NCBI GenBank assembly: GCA_963070105.1
Contig: OY718807.1
Location: forward strand, 2,175,001-2,239,000
Length of the DNA stretch: 64,000 nt
Direction of reading: 5' to 3'
Source: Litomosoides sigmodontis
Taxonomy: Eukaryota; Nematoda; Chromadorea; Rhabditida; Onchocercidae
Part shown: positions 12,241 to 24,551 of the stretch, piece by piece
Numbering within the stretch: the first letter of the stretch is position 1
Layout: the number at the start of each line of letters is the position of its first letter
Program-made: the position numbers and the translations under genes
Notes under the pieces: model-generated
The model's input: only the letters and a program-made list of their open reading frames with translations
What the model was told of the DNA's origin: nothing
Databases searched by the model: none

Positions 12241-14309
12241 GAATCAGTTTTTTTTTCCCTTCCTATCCAAACAACTTGTTTGCTTCATTTTATTCTTAAA
12301 AATTTTTTTAAATCTACTATTTATTTCTTCATTTTAATGTAAACAGAGGAAAATACGATAGTGTTGGGTCCTATAAATGATCAAATATGAAAGTAATTTT
12401 AAATTGCAAACTATCTTACCTCAAATATTATTGTTAATTTTAAAATAAAATTCAATTATTAACATTTACGGTAAAATAACCTTTGTTGTTACAGTGTTCT
12501 ACTAATTGGTGGAATACACTATTAACTATCATCTATTACAGTATTATTGTAACAATATTATGATAAATATCAACTAATCAGTTAAAGTGATTGCCTTAAA
12601 AATTAGCAAAATTATTTGCATTTTTTGCATAATTATTATTTGATACGAATGTTATCATCGAATAATTTGATAATTCATTTCCGAAAAATGCAATTAATTA
12701 ATGTTTTATTTGGAAAGTAATAATAAATCAATTAATTACGAACAAAAATTTTCCAATAGCAAATTTTCCTCCCAAATACCAAGCAATATTGCTAGTTGAA
12801 ATAAATTGAAAGATGCAAAATAAAAATCATACTGTACAAGAGAGAAAGAGCTCTTCCTTTCCTCCTCTCTTTTCTCCCCTTTTTTTCCTTTTTTTTTTGT
12901 TGATTTTCATTGCTATTTAAATCATTGAAGTACGTTTCATACATTATCATTTCGTACTTCGTTTCCTCATTCATTCAATTTGAATTTCACATTTTGGAAT
13001 AAACAGCCTTATTCATCATATGTTTTCATCATAGCAAAGATTATTTTGCTATCTTAAAATTAAAACAATTTTTGCTCGCAGTTGTACGACAAAGTACATT
13101 TGAGATGTAAAATTTGAATAAAATAATTTTACCAGTCTGGATTGCAGAGAGAGGAGGAGGTGGGGACGAGGGAATGTTTGAGAAAGAAAATCCTTTGTTT
13201 CATTTAAATTTAATTCAAAAAGAAGAGGAAAGAGGCGTATTGCTAGTACTTTTTTTGAACTATTTAATTGATTAATTTGTGAAATATTAAGTGAATTCTT
13301 TGGTGCCAACTAGAGTTATTGCTAGCTATGCAGAATGAAATTAGCCACCAAAATGATATTTTCCTGAATATGCATCATTAATGAATTAATGGTGGACAAA
13401 TTTAGTGGAACAAGTGTAGTGCAATTAATAGCTTCATTGTTAATTAGGATAATACCTCGCTGTTCCATCTTTCTCCTCGCATATTAATAGGAATTATTTG
13501 TTCGTTTATTGAAATTAGCGAATTAATTTTTTAAATTAGAGCATTTCCTCCAATTGCATTTTATTTCATGATAATCATGACAAAAATTATTTCCCATCAA
13601 AATCCATTTCCAAACCATTCTCGCTGCAATTCCAAAATTCAGACTTTCACTTTAAAGATTAAAGTTTAAGTTCATTTTGCTCCAATAAAAAATTATACAG
13701 GGAAAAAAATAAAGAGTGCTATATCACACTTGACGACTAACATCTTATACCGGAAGTGTTACGGATTGAGATAGAGGTTTCCTGACTGATTGAAGTGATA
13801 AGTTGCGATGTTGTGTTGAGGAGATTAAATTTCTATGCAAATTTTGCCTTTTACACACTTTATCATTAATTATTTCTCACTCTATCAATTCAAATTTTAC
13901 AGTTGATTTTTTTAGTTGCGAATTTTAATTGGTGAAACGTTAATTTTAATTGGTGAAACGCTGTCATCGTTCATCCTGCTTGCAAACATTATCCATCAAA
14001 TGAAAGAGAAGAAAAACGAAAGAGTGGAGTGAATGAGAAGAATTCCTTTTTGCTACTTGTCAATTAAACGTTTTATAAAATGAAATGCAACTAAATCACA
14101 CCTTTTGTTAAATGAAATTGAACTAAATTACACGTTGATAGGGATAGTGGAGAAATTTAATATGAAATTAATATAATTTTACACTTCTTTTGTTTGTTTA
14201 CTTGTTTATTTTCATCCTTTTGAAGTGAAATTAATGAGGGAAATTTACTGATATTTAGTCGGATTGGAGAACAAATGATAGTACTAAGTAAAATTTGCAT
14301 TCTCATGGA

Positions 14310-14349
14310 ACGGACGGACGGACGGATGGATTGATCGATGGATGGATGG

Positions 14350-14383
<34 letters not shown>

Positions 14384-14385
14384 AG
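14310..14385. repeat. (GGAC/GGAT)n tetranucleotide array
   Basis: About 19 units changing from GGAC to GGAT with a single GGATTGATCGAT interruption. The minus-strand SIHP-repeat frame is an artefact. Confidence 0.9.
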
Positions 14386-17314
14386 AAGCAGAATCAGTGG
14401 AAGATGATAGTTGTTCATGGGAGATGAGAAATAATTTGTTAAAATGACTTTATCCAGGAAATCTCTCACCATTGTTTTTATTAATTAATTAAATTCGAGT
14501 TTATTCGGAAGATAGAATTGAGGAAAGAAAAATATCGCTACAATAAGTTTGAATTGTTATTGTTTTTTTTTCACTTCAAGAATATATTTTTCACCAATTG
14601 TAATTAGCAATTGGATGAAATATTTGCTAAGTGTTGCTTGAATTTTCGACAATTCAAAGAAATTGCGTTGAGAAAACACACGTGAAGTGGCGGAAGTTAT
14701 TCGACGTATTTATTGCAAAAGTCGTAAAAGATTGATATTTTTGCTTGGTAAACGTTTTTTCGTTGTTTTATTTTTGTATTATTTTTATGCAAGGAGAAAT
14801 TTTTGCAAGCAAAAATTTATGAAATGATGTTGAAGTTGAAGGAAACATTTTAGAAATGTGTAATATGATAAATTTAAATTGCATTTTTGAAATTTCTTCC
14901 TACAATTACCATTTTCTTTTAATTTATAAAATTGATATTTAACAAGAAAAAAAAAGCCTGAATAGTTCAAAGTGCATGGAGTTTTTCTTTTGTTTTGAAA
15001 AAATAATTCGTTAACTTTTGCAATTAGCAATTTATATTTGAATAATTGCTAATATTTTAGTATTTTAATGCAGTTCTATTAAAACAGCACACATTTCAGT
15101 TTATATATATTTCTTTCCTTTTTTTTCTAAAAAAAAAAATGAAAAACAAAATTTGCTTTGTAATTTTTCATCAGTTCCGTTTTTCAAACGCTAATTAATC
15201 AGCTTCAGCTTTGTGTTCCGTTACAGCTATTTATTTATTTACTTCAACTTCCGCTTATCCCCACATAACTTTGTTAATATTCAAACTATCACGATGAATA
15301 ATATTTCACATATTTCTTTTCCGAAAGAAACAATTTTGCACTCATTAACTAATTAATTTTAATAACATTCATAATTAATTTTAATAACATTCACAACTAA
15401 TCATACACTTTGCATCAGTTGTTAGTTAATTTGTTAATTAAATTAAGGAACGTTTAAGCGCAAAGTCACTAGCATCGCTTATTATTTGTTTCACTATTGT
15501 TATAATTTTAGAAAAGTGAAAAAAAAGAAACAAAAACGAATTGTTTCTTTTGTTTGATACTTTTAAGTGTTTTAAAAAAAAATTAAATGAAAATTATTGC
15601 AACAAATGCTTTGATGAATTTTGTTTTTCTTTTTTTTTCACCTAAAAAAAAATACGTTATTTCTTCAAATTCTTCAAAAGATTTGCATTCATTTCAAATT
15701 AAAACAATTAAAATTAATAATTAAAAATTCAAATTAAAATTTCATTTCAAAACAGGTTTCTCAATTCCATCAATGCCATCCAAATCATTCGTTAACAACA
15801 GATTTAAGAGGAAAAAAGAAATTTTTTTTTCTGTTTTTTTTTTAATCAAAACAACATACTTTGCTATTTCTTGCAGTGCTTCAATGTTTCTCTCATTTTA
15901 TCTATTATTCCACCTAATTCACGTGTTCATTCCATATTACTCACTGTTAGCTAAAATATTTATTTACCAAGCACTTCTGAAATACTTATTTGCTAGGTGC
16001 AATATTGAGCTTATAAAAATTGAAATGCAACAAATGGTATGCGTTTTTTAACTTTTCCAAAATTTGCGCTAAAATTTAAAATTTTAATTAAGTTATCCGA
16101 TATTCTCCTTGTATTATATTATCTTATTGTCGCTTATGTGATAAGGATATGCTCAATTATAACTCAAATTCCAATGTAATTAGCAATGATAATAGCTAAT
16201 TGGGAGCAGTGGTACTGGTAGTAGTGGTGGCAGCAGCAGTAGTTTCATAGGGAAATAAACACTAAATTATAAGCTTAAAATGTTAGCTCGTGAATTTATG
16301 CCTGATCGATGAAATCGCGAAGTCGCAAATTTCTGTAAGTTCATCTTATTTCTAATTATATTTATTTCTTAAAAAAAAAAATTGAATTTCTAGTGTAGTA
16401 GGATTAATATGTGATAGTTACACTTCATTAGCATAAATATTTTTCGTCTATTGTTTCGCTTATGTTCAACTTCTCCCACAGTAGCAATGCTGATGTTAAT
16501 GAATATTTTAATTAATTAATTAGAATATTTCAAATATCTACTTTCGTTCTACTTCTCTATTCTGCTTTCGCTTCCTCTTTTTTTTCCTGAAAAGTCACTT
16601 GGAATTAAAATACCACTCGCAGCGCAATTGCCCTGTGAATGAATGCTTAACTTAAGCTTATGGATTGAATGCTTAAAAAGCGGTTAAAGTACAATCTTCC
16701 CAGCTGATAATCTTTTCGGCATTGAGACACTCGTGCAAAAACTTGTGATCGAGCATTTATTCATTAGTGCTGTGGAAATTACCAGAGAGAGCGAATGTAA
16801 TGCATGTCCACTCTAACTGACCTGTTGTTGAGGTCATCGAATTTCGTCATCTCACTACACTTGTCACATTTACAAGTGTGAAGAGTGTAGAGAATTTTCC
16901 CTGTGCTACTTGCTTATTTTCAAGCATAGCAAAATTCACAATTTAAAATCGCCGTGTATAGCTTACAAAATGGTGCATTATCAGCAGCACACTGATATGT
17001 ATGCCTCGGTTTCATCACTTCTTATCACCTTATCACTGTCCATTCTTCACTCTAATCTCATGCTCTCAGCTAGCAACAACATCTATCATTTCAACAATCT
17101 TTTTTTTCCATGTGATCATCGTTCACTTCAGTGAATAATTGTAAATATTGTCACCTTCTTTTTCTTTTCCCTCTACAGACAATCGCTCTCCTCTTCCTCC
17201 CTCTCTCTCTCCCTCTCTCTCCGCTGCACCGCTCATTTTCTCTGCATGTCATAAACAATTCATCATAGTTAACCGGAAGTTAAAATAAAAAAATAAAAAA
17301 AACATTCCTGGTCT

Positions 17315-17379
17315 GTGTCTGTCTGCGTATCTGTCTGTCTGTCTACGTGTGTGTGTGTGTGCGTGTGTGTGTGTGTGTA
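17315..17379. repeat. CTGT and TG simple repeats
   Basis: Imperfect CTGT units run directly into a GTGTGT tract. Confidence 0.85.
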
Positions 17380-17607
17380 TTTATATTCTTATTCCACACT
17401 ATTTAGCTGAATTGCGCCGGGCGGCCGTTCCACTCAATCGGTGACTAAAAAGTTTGTTTACAAATTCTTCTGGCCATAGCAGTAGCGGTAGCAGTAGCAC
17501 AGCGTTACTACAGTTATCCAATTCCAATCATTTTTTTCAATCATAGCATAGCAATTATAGGAGGCATCATCAACAGATGGACACATCCAAACTTTTACTA
17601 CGCAAGC

Positions 17608-17632
17608 ATACACGCACGCACGCACGCACGCA
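17608..17632. repeat. (ACGC)n short tandem repeat
   Basis: Five to six ACGC units starting at CATACACGCACGC. Confidence 0.8.
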
Positions 17633-19051
17633 CATATTACAACTACACTTACATCCACCCACACGTAAACAAATTGTGTGACGAAATAGGCTGTTAAGCG
17701 TGTGAAGCAGTATTCACGCCTTGTCCTCTCTCCACCAATTCAACATCCTATGTTGTTGCAGCAAGCAAAGGAAGGACGAAATAGGCTCATCGTTTAAGTG
17801 TGTTGCGTAAGATGATGAGAATCTCACGCAAACGTTTTCTATTGTTTTCATTTAATGAAGTAAATGGATTGATGGATTATTTGTTAGTGATGTGCGTAGG
17901 CGAGGATTTTTTTTTTATTTAATTGCTTTTAAATTTCGAAATTGTTAATTTACGCGTGATATTTAGGATGTATTTGTTGTTGCTCTCTCTCTCTTTTTTT
18001 AAATTCGTCTCGGAATTTGAATACATTCTGATAGATTTTCTCTTCTAACGCAGAAAGTGGATGTATGGGAGGAACGTGGAAGTGTTTGTTGATTGTAAGT
18101 GAAATTTTTTCATATGCAATTTCAAATTACACTTTTTCTTTTTCATTTTCTTTGTAGTTTTTGAATGAATGATGAAATGAAAGAAGTGGATGAGTTGAAT
18201 GTATTGATTGATAGAATGAAATGGTAAGAAATTAATTTGAGGACGCATTTGAAATTTCGTATTTTCAGATTAGATAAAATATAAACGCTCATTGTTGTTT
18301 ATGTTTAGTTGAAATTTATTACACTTTTTTTCTCCAAGCTTTTTTATTTATTCTAATCAGTACAACAGTGTTTTTTTTTGCGGCATTTTTTTTTCTGACT
18401 CATTTCTTCGTAAATGAACTTTTTGCTTTCATCAAATTTCACATTTCATTTTATTTTATTCACATAGAGCTGGTGAGTCAACCATCGATGATACACATTT
18501 ATGTATGTATATCTAAGAATTTATGTTTCATTCAACGTGATCAGTTGAAGATGGAAAAAAAAGACTGAACAGACGTGTGAGGTTAGTGTTGCTTGATGTT
18601 GAACTATTGCATTGAATTAACACCACAGTTATCAACTGATAAATTAATTTCATGCTTTCTTACCTATGTTAGTTAATTAATTTCCAATTGAATTACACTT
18701 CGTCATTTTTCGTTTCGTAATTGAAATTAATCGTTAAATTTATTCCATTAAAAGTAACTTTAGATTGAACGGTTGTTTAGTGCTAAGCGAGGAAGGCAAT
18801 GTATAAGTAAAGTACTTTCATAGTTTCAACTAAAATTTTAATGATACTTTATTGCTTGCAAATACTCAGTTATATTGTGCAATACAATACGTAATGTATA
18901 ATACCTATCCTTTCTCACATCTGAGATATTATTAACGAATTTATAATTAGTGTACTTAATTGATATTCCTATATGATAGCGAAATTACAAACAGTAACAC
19001 TAACTTCTTCTGCAATATCCTTTTGCACGTCTTGTAATTTGCAAGCAAACA

Positions 19052-19095
19052 AGGTATGATATGATATGATATAGTACGGTATAGTATGGTATGTA
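19052..19095. repeat. GATAT/GGTAT pentanucleotide repeats
   Basis: Units of ATGAT and ATAGTACGGT type arranged in imperfect tandem. Confidence 0.6.
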
Positions 19096-19253
19096 GTAAC
19101 CATAGTAATATTACAGTATGATATAAATAGTGTAATGCTATTGGAATATGATACGTTTCATTCTGGTGATAAGTAATGTTAGTTAAGGAGTAACATAAGA
19201 TACTATTGTGATAAATTAATAGTAAGAAGTGTAGTAAGCAAAAGTAAATATAA

Positions 19254-19306
19254 TAGAGAGGGAGAGAGGGAGAGGGAGAGGGAGAGAGAGAGAGAGGGAG
19301 AGAAAG
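19254..19306. repeat. GAGAGG purine tract
   Basis: An all-purine run of GAGAGG, GAGAGA and AGGGAG units, about 50 bp. Confidence 0.85.
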
Positions 19307-19503
19307 CTGATTAAAAAAAATAATGATTAGCAGGCTTGAATTTAATCAATGAATTCCTTCTTCTGCAATAACTGCCATTTCTCTATGGATTACCGCTCAC
19401 ATCATTTTTTCGCAAATTTTAGAAAGCTTTACTATCGCATGAATAACCTGCCTGAAGTAATGGTGGACAGCTGCAGTAAAGCGATAACTGCTTTATCCAT
19501 AAA

Positions 19504-19620
<117 letters not shown>

Positions 19621-20943
19621 TGTGTGCACGGATGTGTTTGTATGGATGTTAGAGTGTTATAGTTTGTCTTTCTTGTCACATACATTCTTTTTACCTTTTA
19701 TTCTTTTGCAAAAAAAGCATTCCTTTTCTTTCTTTTTTATGACTTACATTTTTACTGTAACTAACTTTCAGCATTGATTAGCATAAAATTCTTCTCCGTA
19801 ATGTTACCTTTTTGTTAGTAAAATTTTAGCTAATGTAATTAGAGTTTACAAAAGAGGAGAAATGTGAACGGTAGAGGCATTGCACTCCGTAAAATTTGAT
19901 TTGTGGAAAGCAAAAAAAAAAAGGAAAATTATAAGTGTTAAAAAATGAAGTTGTAAATTTTCCACAATAATTGTAACATTTAAATTGCTTTTAATTTATC
20001 AATCCAATTCTTAAGCATTTATGTTAAAGGCGTGAAATTAGCAAAACTTTTACAAAACAAATTAATTTAATTAAAAATACACAAAGAAAATCACCATCAT
20101 CATCATCGATCTACAATTTCGTATTATTTTTTTCCATCCTCTCATCTGCCTTTTTTCCATCTAACATATCTGATGAACGAACCGGTTATGTCCATCTTTT
20201 TTTCTTCTCTTCTCAAATAGTACAAATTCAAACATCGAATTGCATTCATAAAATTCATTTAACTGTTTTTTAAATAAAAAAAAAAAAAAGCAATCGTTGT
20301 CGAATGTTATTCGAACATAGCAACATCAATGGAGGGAGAGTGCAGACACGAAGAGATTTTGTTTGCAACAAACATTATGTTTGATTTTTTTTCCTCTACT
20401 CTCTGTTTTCTCCTCATTTTCGAACTATTTCAATAATAGCACAGTTAGCTCTCTTCTTTTCTTTTTCTTCATCACTGCAATCATCATCATTTTCTCTTTC
20501 CTTCTCTCTCTTCCTCACTACAACTATTTGCATTCACACTCACATAATTATCACATCTCTTTCACTCATCAAATTAACGAACTTTCCATACTCTTTCACT
20601 ACTAAAAATAACGAATTTTGTTGTGTGATGCGCAAAATGACAATGAGTGCTGTAACGGAATTAGTAGTCGTAAAGATAGTTAATAAAAAAAATGAAAATT
20701 TTCTTTTTCCCTTTTCCTCTTTTCCTCTCTGTTCCTCTCTCGCACGCGTTTTCCCCCTGTCTTTCTCTTCCTGCTTTGCATATGACCTAATGTTGTTTTG
20801 AAATGATAATTACATTATTCATCAATTTAGATTGCTAACACTTTTTGTGAATTTCGTCTGTGCAAGACATTTATGTGCCCGTTTTGTATATTTCAAATTT
20901 AAAATTCGGATAATTTCTGGTTTCATAATTACATTTCGACATT

Positions 20944-21066
20944 TACCAGTACCTGTGCTCAATTTTTTTTCCACTTACTAATATCTAGAGTGTTTTTAAA
21001 TTTACCTGTACCCAAAATTCATTTCCATTTGCCTGTATCTAAAATGTTTTTAAATTTAGCTGTACC
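20944..21066. repeat. 57-bp imperfect tandem repeat, two copies plus a partial
   Basis: Copies near 20944 and 21002 share ACCTGT, TTTTTTCCA or ATTTCCA, a TATCTA core and GTTTTTAAATTTA. A third start (AGCTGTACC) follows at 21058. Confidence 0.55.
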
Positions 21067-23149
21067 ACAGATATCGCAACGAACTAATAATAATAATTTA
21101 ATAATTAATAATAACAATTAATAATAATAAATAGCAACAATTAATAACAATAAAATATTAATTAAATAATTTGATAAGAAAGTAATAATAAATTGATTAA
21201 TTAATTAATTAATGAAATAAGTAATATAAAATAATAAGAGAATTATTTATATAAATTACTTAAGTTTACTATTATTTACAATATTTGTATATTTATTTGT
21301 AGGAAAAAAGAAGAAAAAATTGTAAAAGAGAGAATTCCGTAAGCTGAATTCTATCCTTCACTGTAATTAATTACTTTCACTCTATCGTACTATCCAAACT
21401 AACACATCCACATTTTTCATCGTTCTTCCACCAAACAACAATTACCTTCATTTTTGCAAATTGAATGTTTGTTTTTTCTTTTCCAAAAAAAATTATGATA
21501 AATTGAGAGAAAAAAAAGGGGCGCAGTTTGTTTTGCTGTTGTAATATGCGCTTAAAATTTATCGTTTTTCTTGCACAAAAGTTATGAACGGAAAAGCAAA
21601 AAAAAAAAGAAAAGAAAAGAAAGAAATGACATTACACAGAATTATTATCTTTCAATGTATCGAATTATTTACCTTATTTGCTCTATTCATTTAAAAATTT
21701 ATTTCTTTTGAAAATTTAGCTTTTTTTTTCCCCCACATGCGTACTTACTATCCATAGGTTATAATATAAATAATTTGACAATATTTTTACAAAATAATTA
21801 TTATTTTAAGGTAACTTAAGCAAATCCAAATCAATTATGTATAATTTAGTAAGTGTACACGGTCATTAATTCGCTCCTCTCTCTCTCTCTTTTAAGTAAC
21901 TTTAATAGAATTACCAACTTAATCAAATTCACCAATTATCGATCGATTACTCTCCCACATTGTTTTTCATGTGAAAAGATTTTTTTTTACAACGTTGTGA
22001 AGAATGCAACGATATTTGTAAGATTTATTTAAAAAAAAAAAAAAAAAAAAAGAAGAGAATAAAACGATCATCAAAACGATCTTGCAAAAATATTTACCCT
22101 TTAATATATTAATTTTTACAAAATTCAAAATAAACATCAATTAATTTCTTTTTTTTTCACATCATTTTCAACAATGTTTTTTTTTCTCTTATTCTTGATT
22201 GAGAAAAAAAATTATTTGTTTTTGTTGCAGTTTTATCACTTGAATTGTTTTAATCAATGAAATGCATAATTATTGGTGGTGAAGGAATCGCTCTCAAATT
22301 TGTAGATTCACATTTCCACATGAACTGATTAATTTGCTTCAAAAAAGCAAAAGGAAAAAAAATAGCAAAAATTAAAATAACTGATTATTTCGCTGTTGTT
22401 AGTTGAGGCAAGAAAAAAAAGCAGTGAAAACATTTTAATGTATGCTTTCATTTAAAGTTTGTTCAACGCTTCGTAAGCTTTGTGGCATTTAAATGTAAAG
22501 TTGTGAAGCTGGCAAATTATTGTATTCTCTCGTATATTATCTTATCACTGATAAAGTTATCTTTTTTATGTTTGAAATTTGCTACACTTTTGATTCATAG
22601 ATATTTTTACAGCTTAAATAAGTGTATTTTTATTTAGCATTTAGATAAATTGAATTTTATGCCAAATGTAAAACTTCAAAAAAAGCATTTGTTGGAATGA
22701 CTTCTGATTTTTTTAAAAAGAATTTTCTAATTAGAATGAAGGTTTATAGTCATAATTAATAGTGAATATTCAATCTTTCCATCTAAATATGAAATTGACT
22801 TATTTGCGATGTGCTGTAATTCTATGGTGCGATATTTAATTATTCCAATTTAAAGAATTTTTTTCTCCCAAAGAGGAAAATGCAAATGCATTGGAGAGAA
22901 ATGACAGTTATAATTGGACCTAAGGAAAGTATAAAATGAGATGAAATTGAAAATTAGAAGCAGCGTTGATTTCCTATGGCTTATTTTGCATTCTTCAACT
23001 AACAATGAAAATTGAAAGTTGATGATACTGCGCATGTCAGGTAGAAGCTTACTCACCGTAAACAGATTTCTGATATTAATTGCAATTTGAGAATTTTTTC
23101 CATACAACTCAATCTTATTCTCCTATTTATTGCATCCGGTAGTAGCTAA

Positions 23150-23293
23150 TTTGGAATCCTAGACTAAGCTGTACAAACTACCGGAAAAAAAGGAAAAGAC
23201 AAATTGACCTTTTAATTCCGTTGAACTATTTTTCTACTATACAAGTAATCGACAATATAATTCTTTAGGTATAGCTTAGTCTAGGATTTCAAT
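23150..23293. repeat. inverted repeat, 24-bp arms, about 96-bp loop
   Basis: Arms 23155-23170 and 23273-23288 are perfect 16-bp inverted copies (AATCCTAGACTAAGCT). Flanking bases extend the match to about 24 bp with two transitions, and GTAGCTAA / TTAGCTAC continue the pairing further out. This could be a small terminal-inverted-repeat element or a hairpin RNA; no transposase is present. Confidence 0.6.
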
Positions 23294-24551
23294 TCACACT
23301 TTAGCTACAAAAATTAAAAGATGACTTTAACTTGTTGAAAGAATGACTTTAATCAAATGTTTTTAATTTAATAAAATTAAAGTGAACGATGAGAAACCTG
23401 ATTTTAAACAAAGAAGTACAAGTAGATGGGAAAAAAAATGCAACATACTTGATGCGTTTAACCGCCAGGTTTCTTTCTTTGTAATCTTAGAAGGATGCGT
23501 TGGAGGATGTTTTTCAGTGATGTAAAATCATTAATTATTATCAAATTTAAAACGAGATATTTTGATAGAATTACGGAAAATAAATTTATGAAGTGGTCAC
23601 AAATGATTCCACACCTACTGATATTGAGGGCAACCGCGCATTCTGTTTCATGATTGTGATTGGGATGATAGGGTTTCAGTGATTTATCGTTAAAACCGTT
23701 CGCTGGAAATTATAGCCACTATTTGATATTCATGGTAAGGTCAGGAGGTGGGATTTGAGGTGAAGTGATTTGAGTTGAGGTTGAGTGTTGGCGCATTGGA
23801 TTGCACTGAATTATCATAGGACTTAGTTATGATAGTCGAATCGATAAATGGACAAATAGCATTTAAAAAAAGTTATGTTTCACGATCTCTTTAGCAATAG
23901 CTAAGATTATGTCGTTAGTATTGTCTTATCTTCCATGTTTTGATGTTAATGTTCTTGTTGGATTATTGCGAGGAATGTCGAACAATTTCGATTTTGAGAA
24001 GTAACATTTTTAATATTTTGTAAGTGAATGACAGTATCGTACATGGGCGGTGTATCCTTCCATGTTCTCTGTACTATTTTCTTCGCTTTTTATACTACAT
24101 ACTGTAATTTTTTGTTGAATTATTCGTCAGTTCTTTACATCTCTTCAATGCATTGATGTTTTAATTGTTACTAATCGTTATGTTTTCTTGACGGATTACA
24201 TATGGCAGACGTTTGTTATCTCCTTTGCCCAAGCAGTGACAGCTGTCCATCGTGTTCGTAATCTATCCATATTTTAACTGGCTTATTCACTGTAGAATTG
24301 AAAACTGGTTTTATGAAGTTTTTGTTCCAGGGTTTCTCATTTCTCACCTGGTGGAGATTGCATCTATTACAAATATATACCAAGTACCAGAAGGTACAGT
24401 ATTATTCCGAACTCTAACTTTTTGGTGGTGCATTCGAAGTGGAAACCACGGAATGCGACATGGCCAGAGAGTGGAATTTTATGAGTTACTGCATCTGATC
24501 AGAATACTTGGATGTTAATAGAAATCCTATCTACTTTAAATTACAAGGAAA

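Larger units (their letters stand above)
10521..19500. other. intergenic, repeat-rich, no clear gene
   Basis: About 9 kb of AT-rich DNA with GA, GGAT, TG and ACGC simple repeats, a decayed minisatellite (10860-11102) and short tandem duplications (22 bp near 13911-13955, 21-22 bp near 15351-15400). Two less AT-rich patches stand out: 10700-10785, open on both strands with splice-like borders, and 17395-17460, which includes GCCGGGCGGCCG. A serine/glycine-type triplet tract lies near 16206-16250. I could not build a multi-exon gene from any of these. Confidence 0.4.
19621..24551. other. intergenic and presumed 5' region of the IRS gene
   Basis: AT-rich with poly-A runs, a 57-bp tandem repeat (20944-21066) and a hairpin-forming inverted repeat (23150-23293). 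From about 23590 base composition becomes more even. A plain open frame at 24252-24518 lies just before the IRS start but has no supporting domain or clear splice connection, so I treat this part as 5' flank or untranslated sequence. Nothing else is supported. Confidence 0.4.

Noticed and set aside
14284..14472. Minus-strand frame with SIHP repeats
   Set aside because: Translation of the GGAT array.
15773..16051. 92-residue hydrophobic frame
   Set aside because: Phe/Leu-rich because of T-runs; no splice structure or recognisable motif.
24252..24518. 88-residue open frame just before the IRS start
   Set aside because: No PH or other domain, no phase-compatible donor to the first IRS exon, and the ATG at 24552 gives a typical short IRS N-terminus; it may be 5' untranslated sequence.
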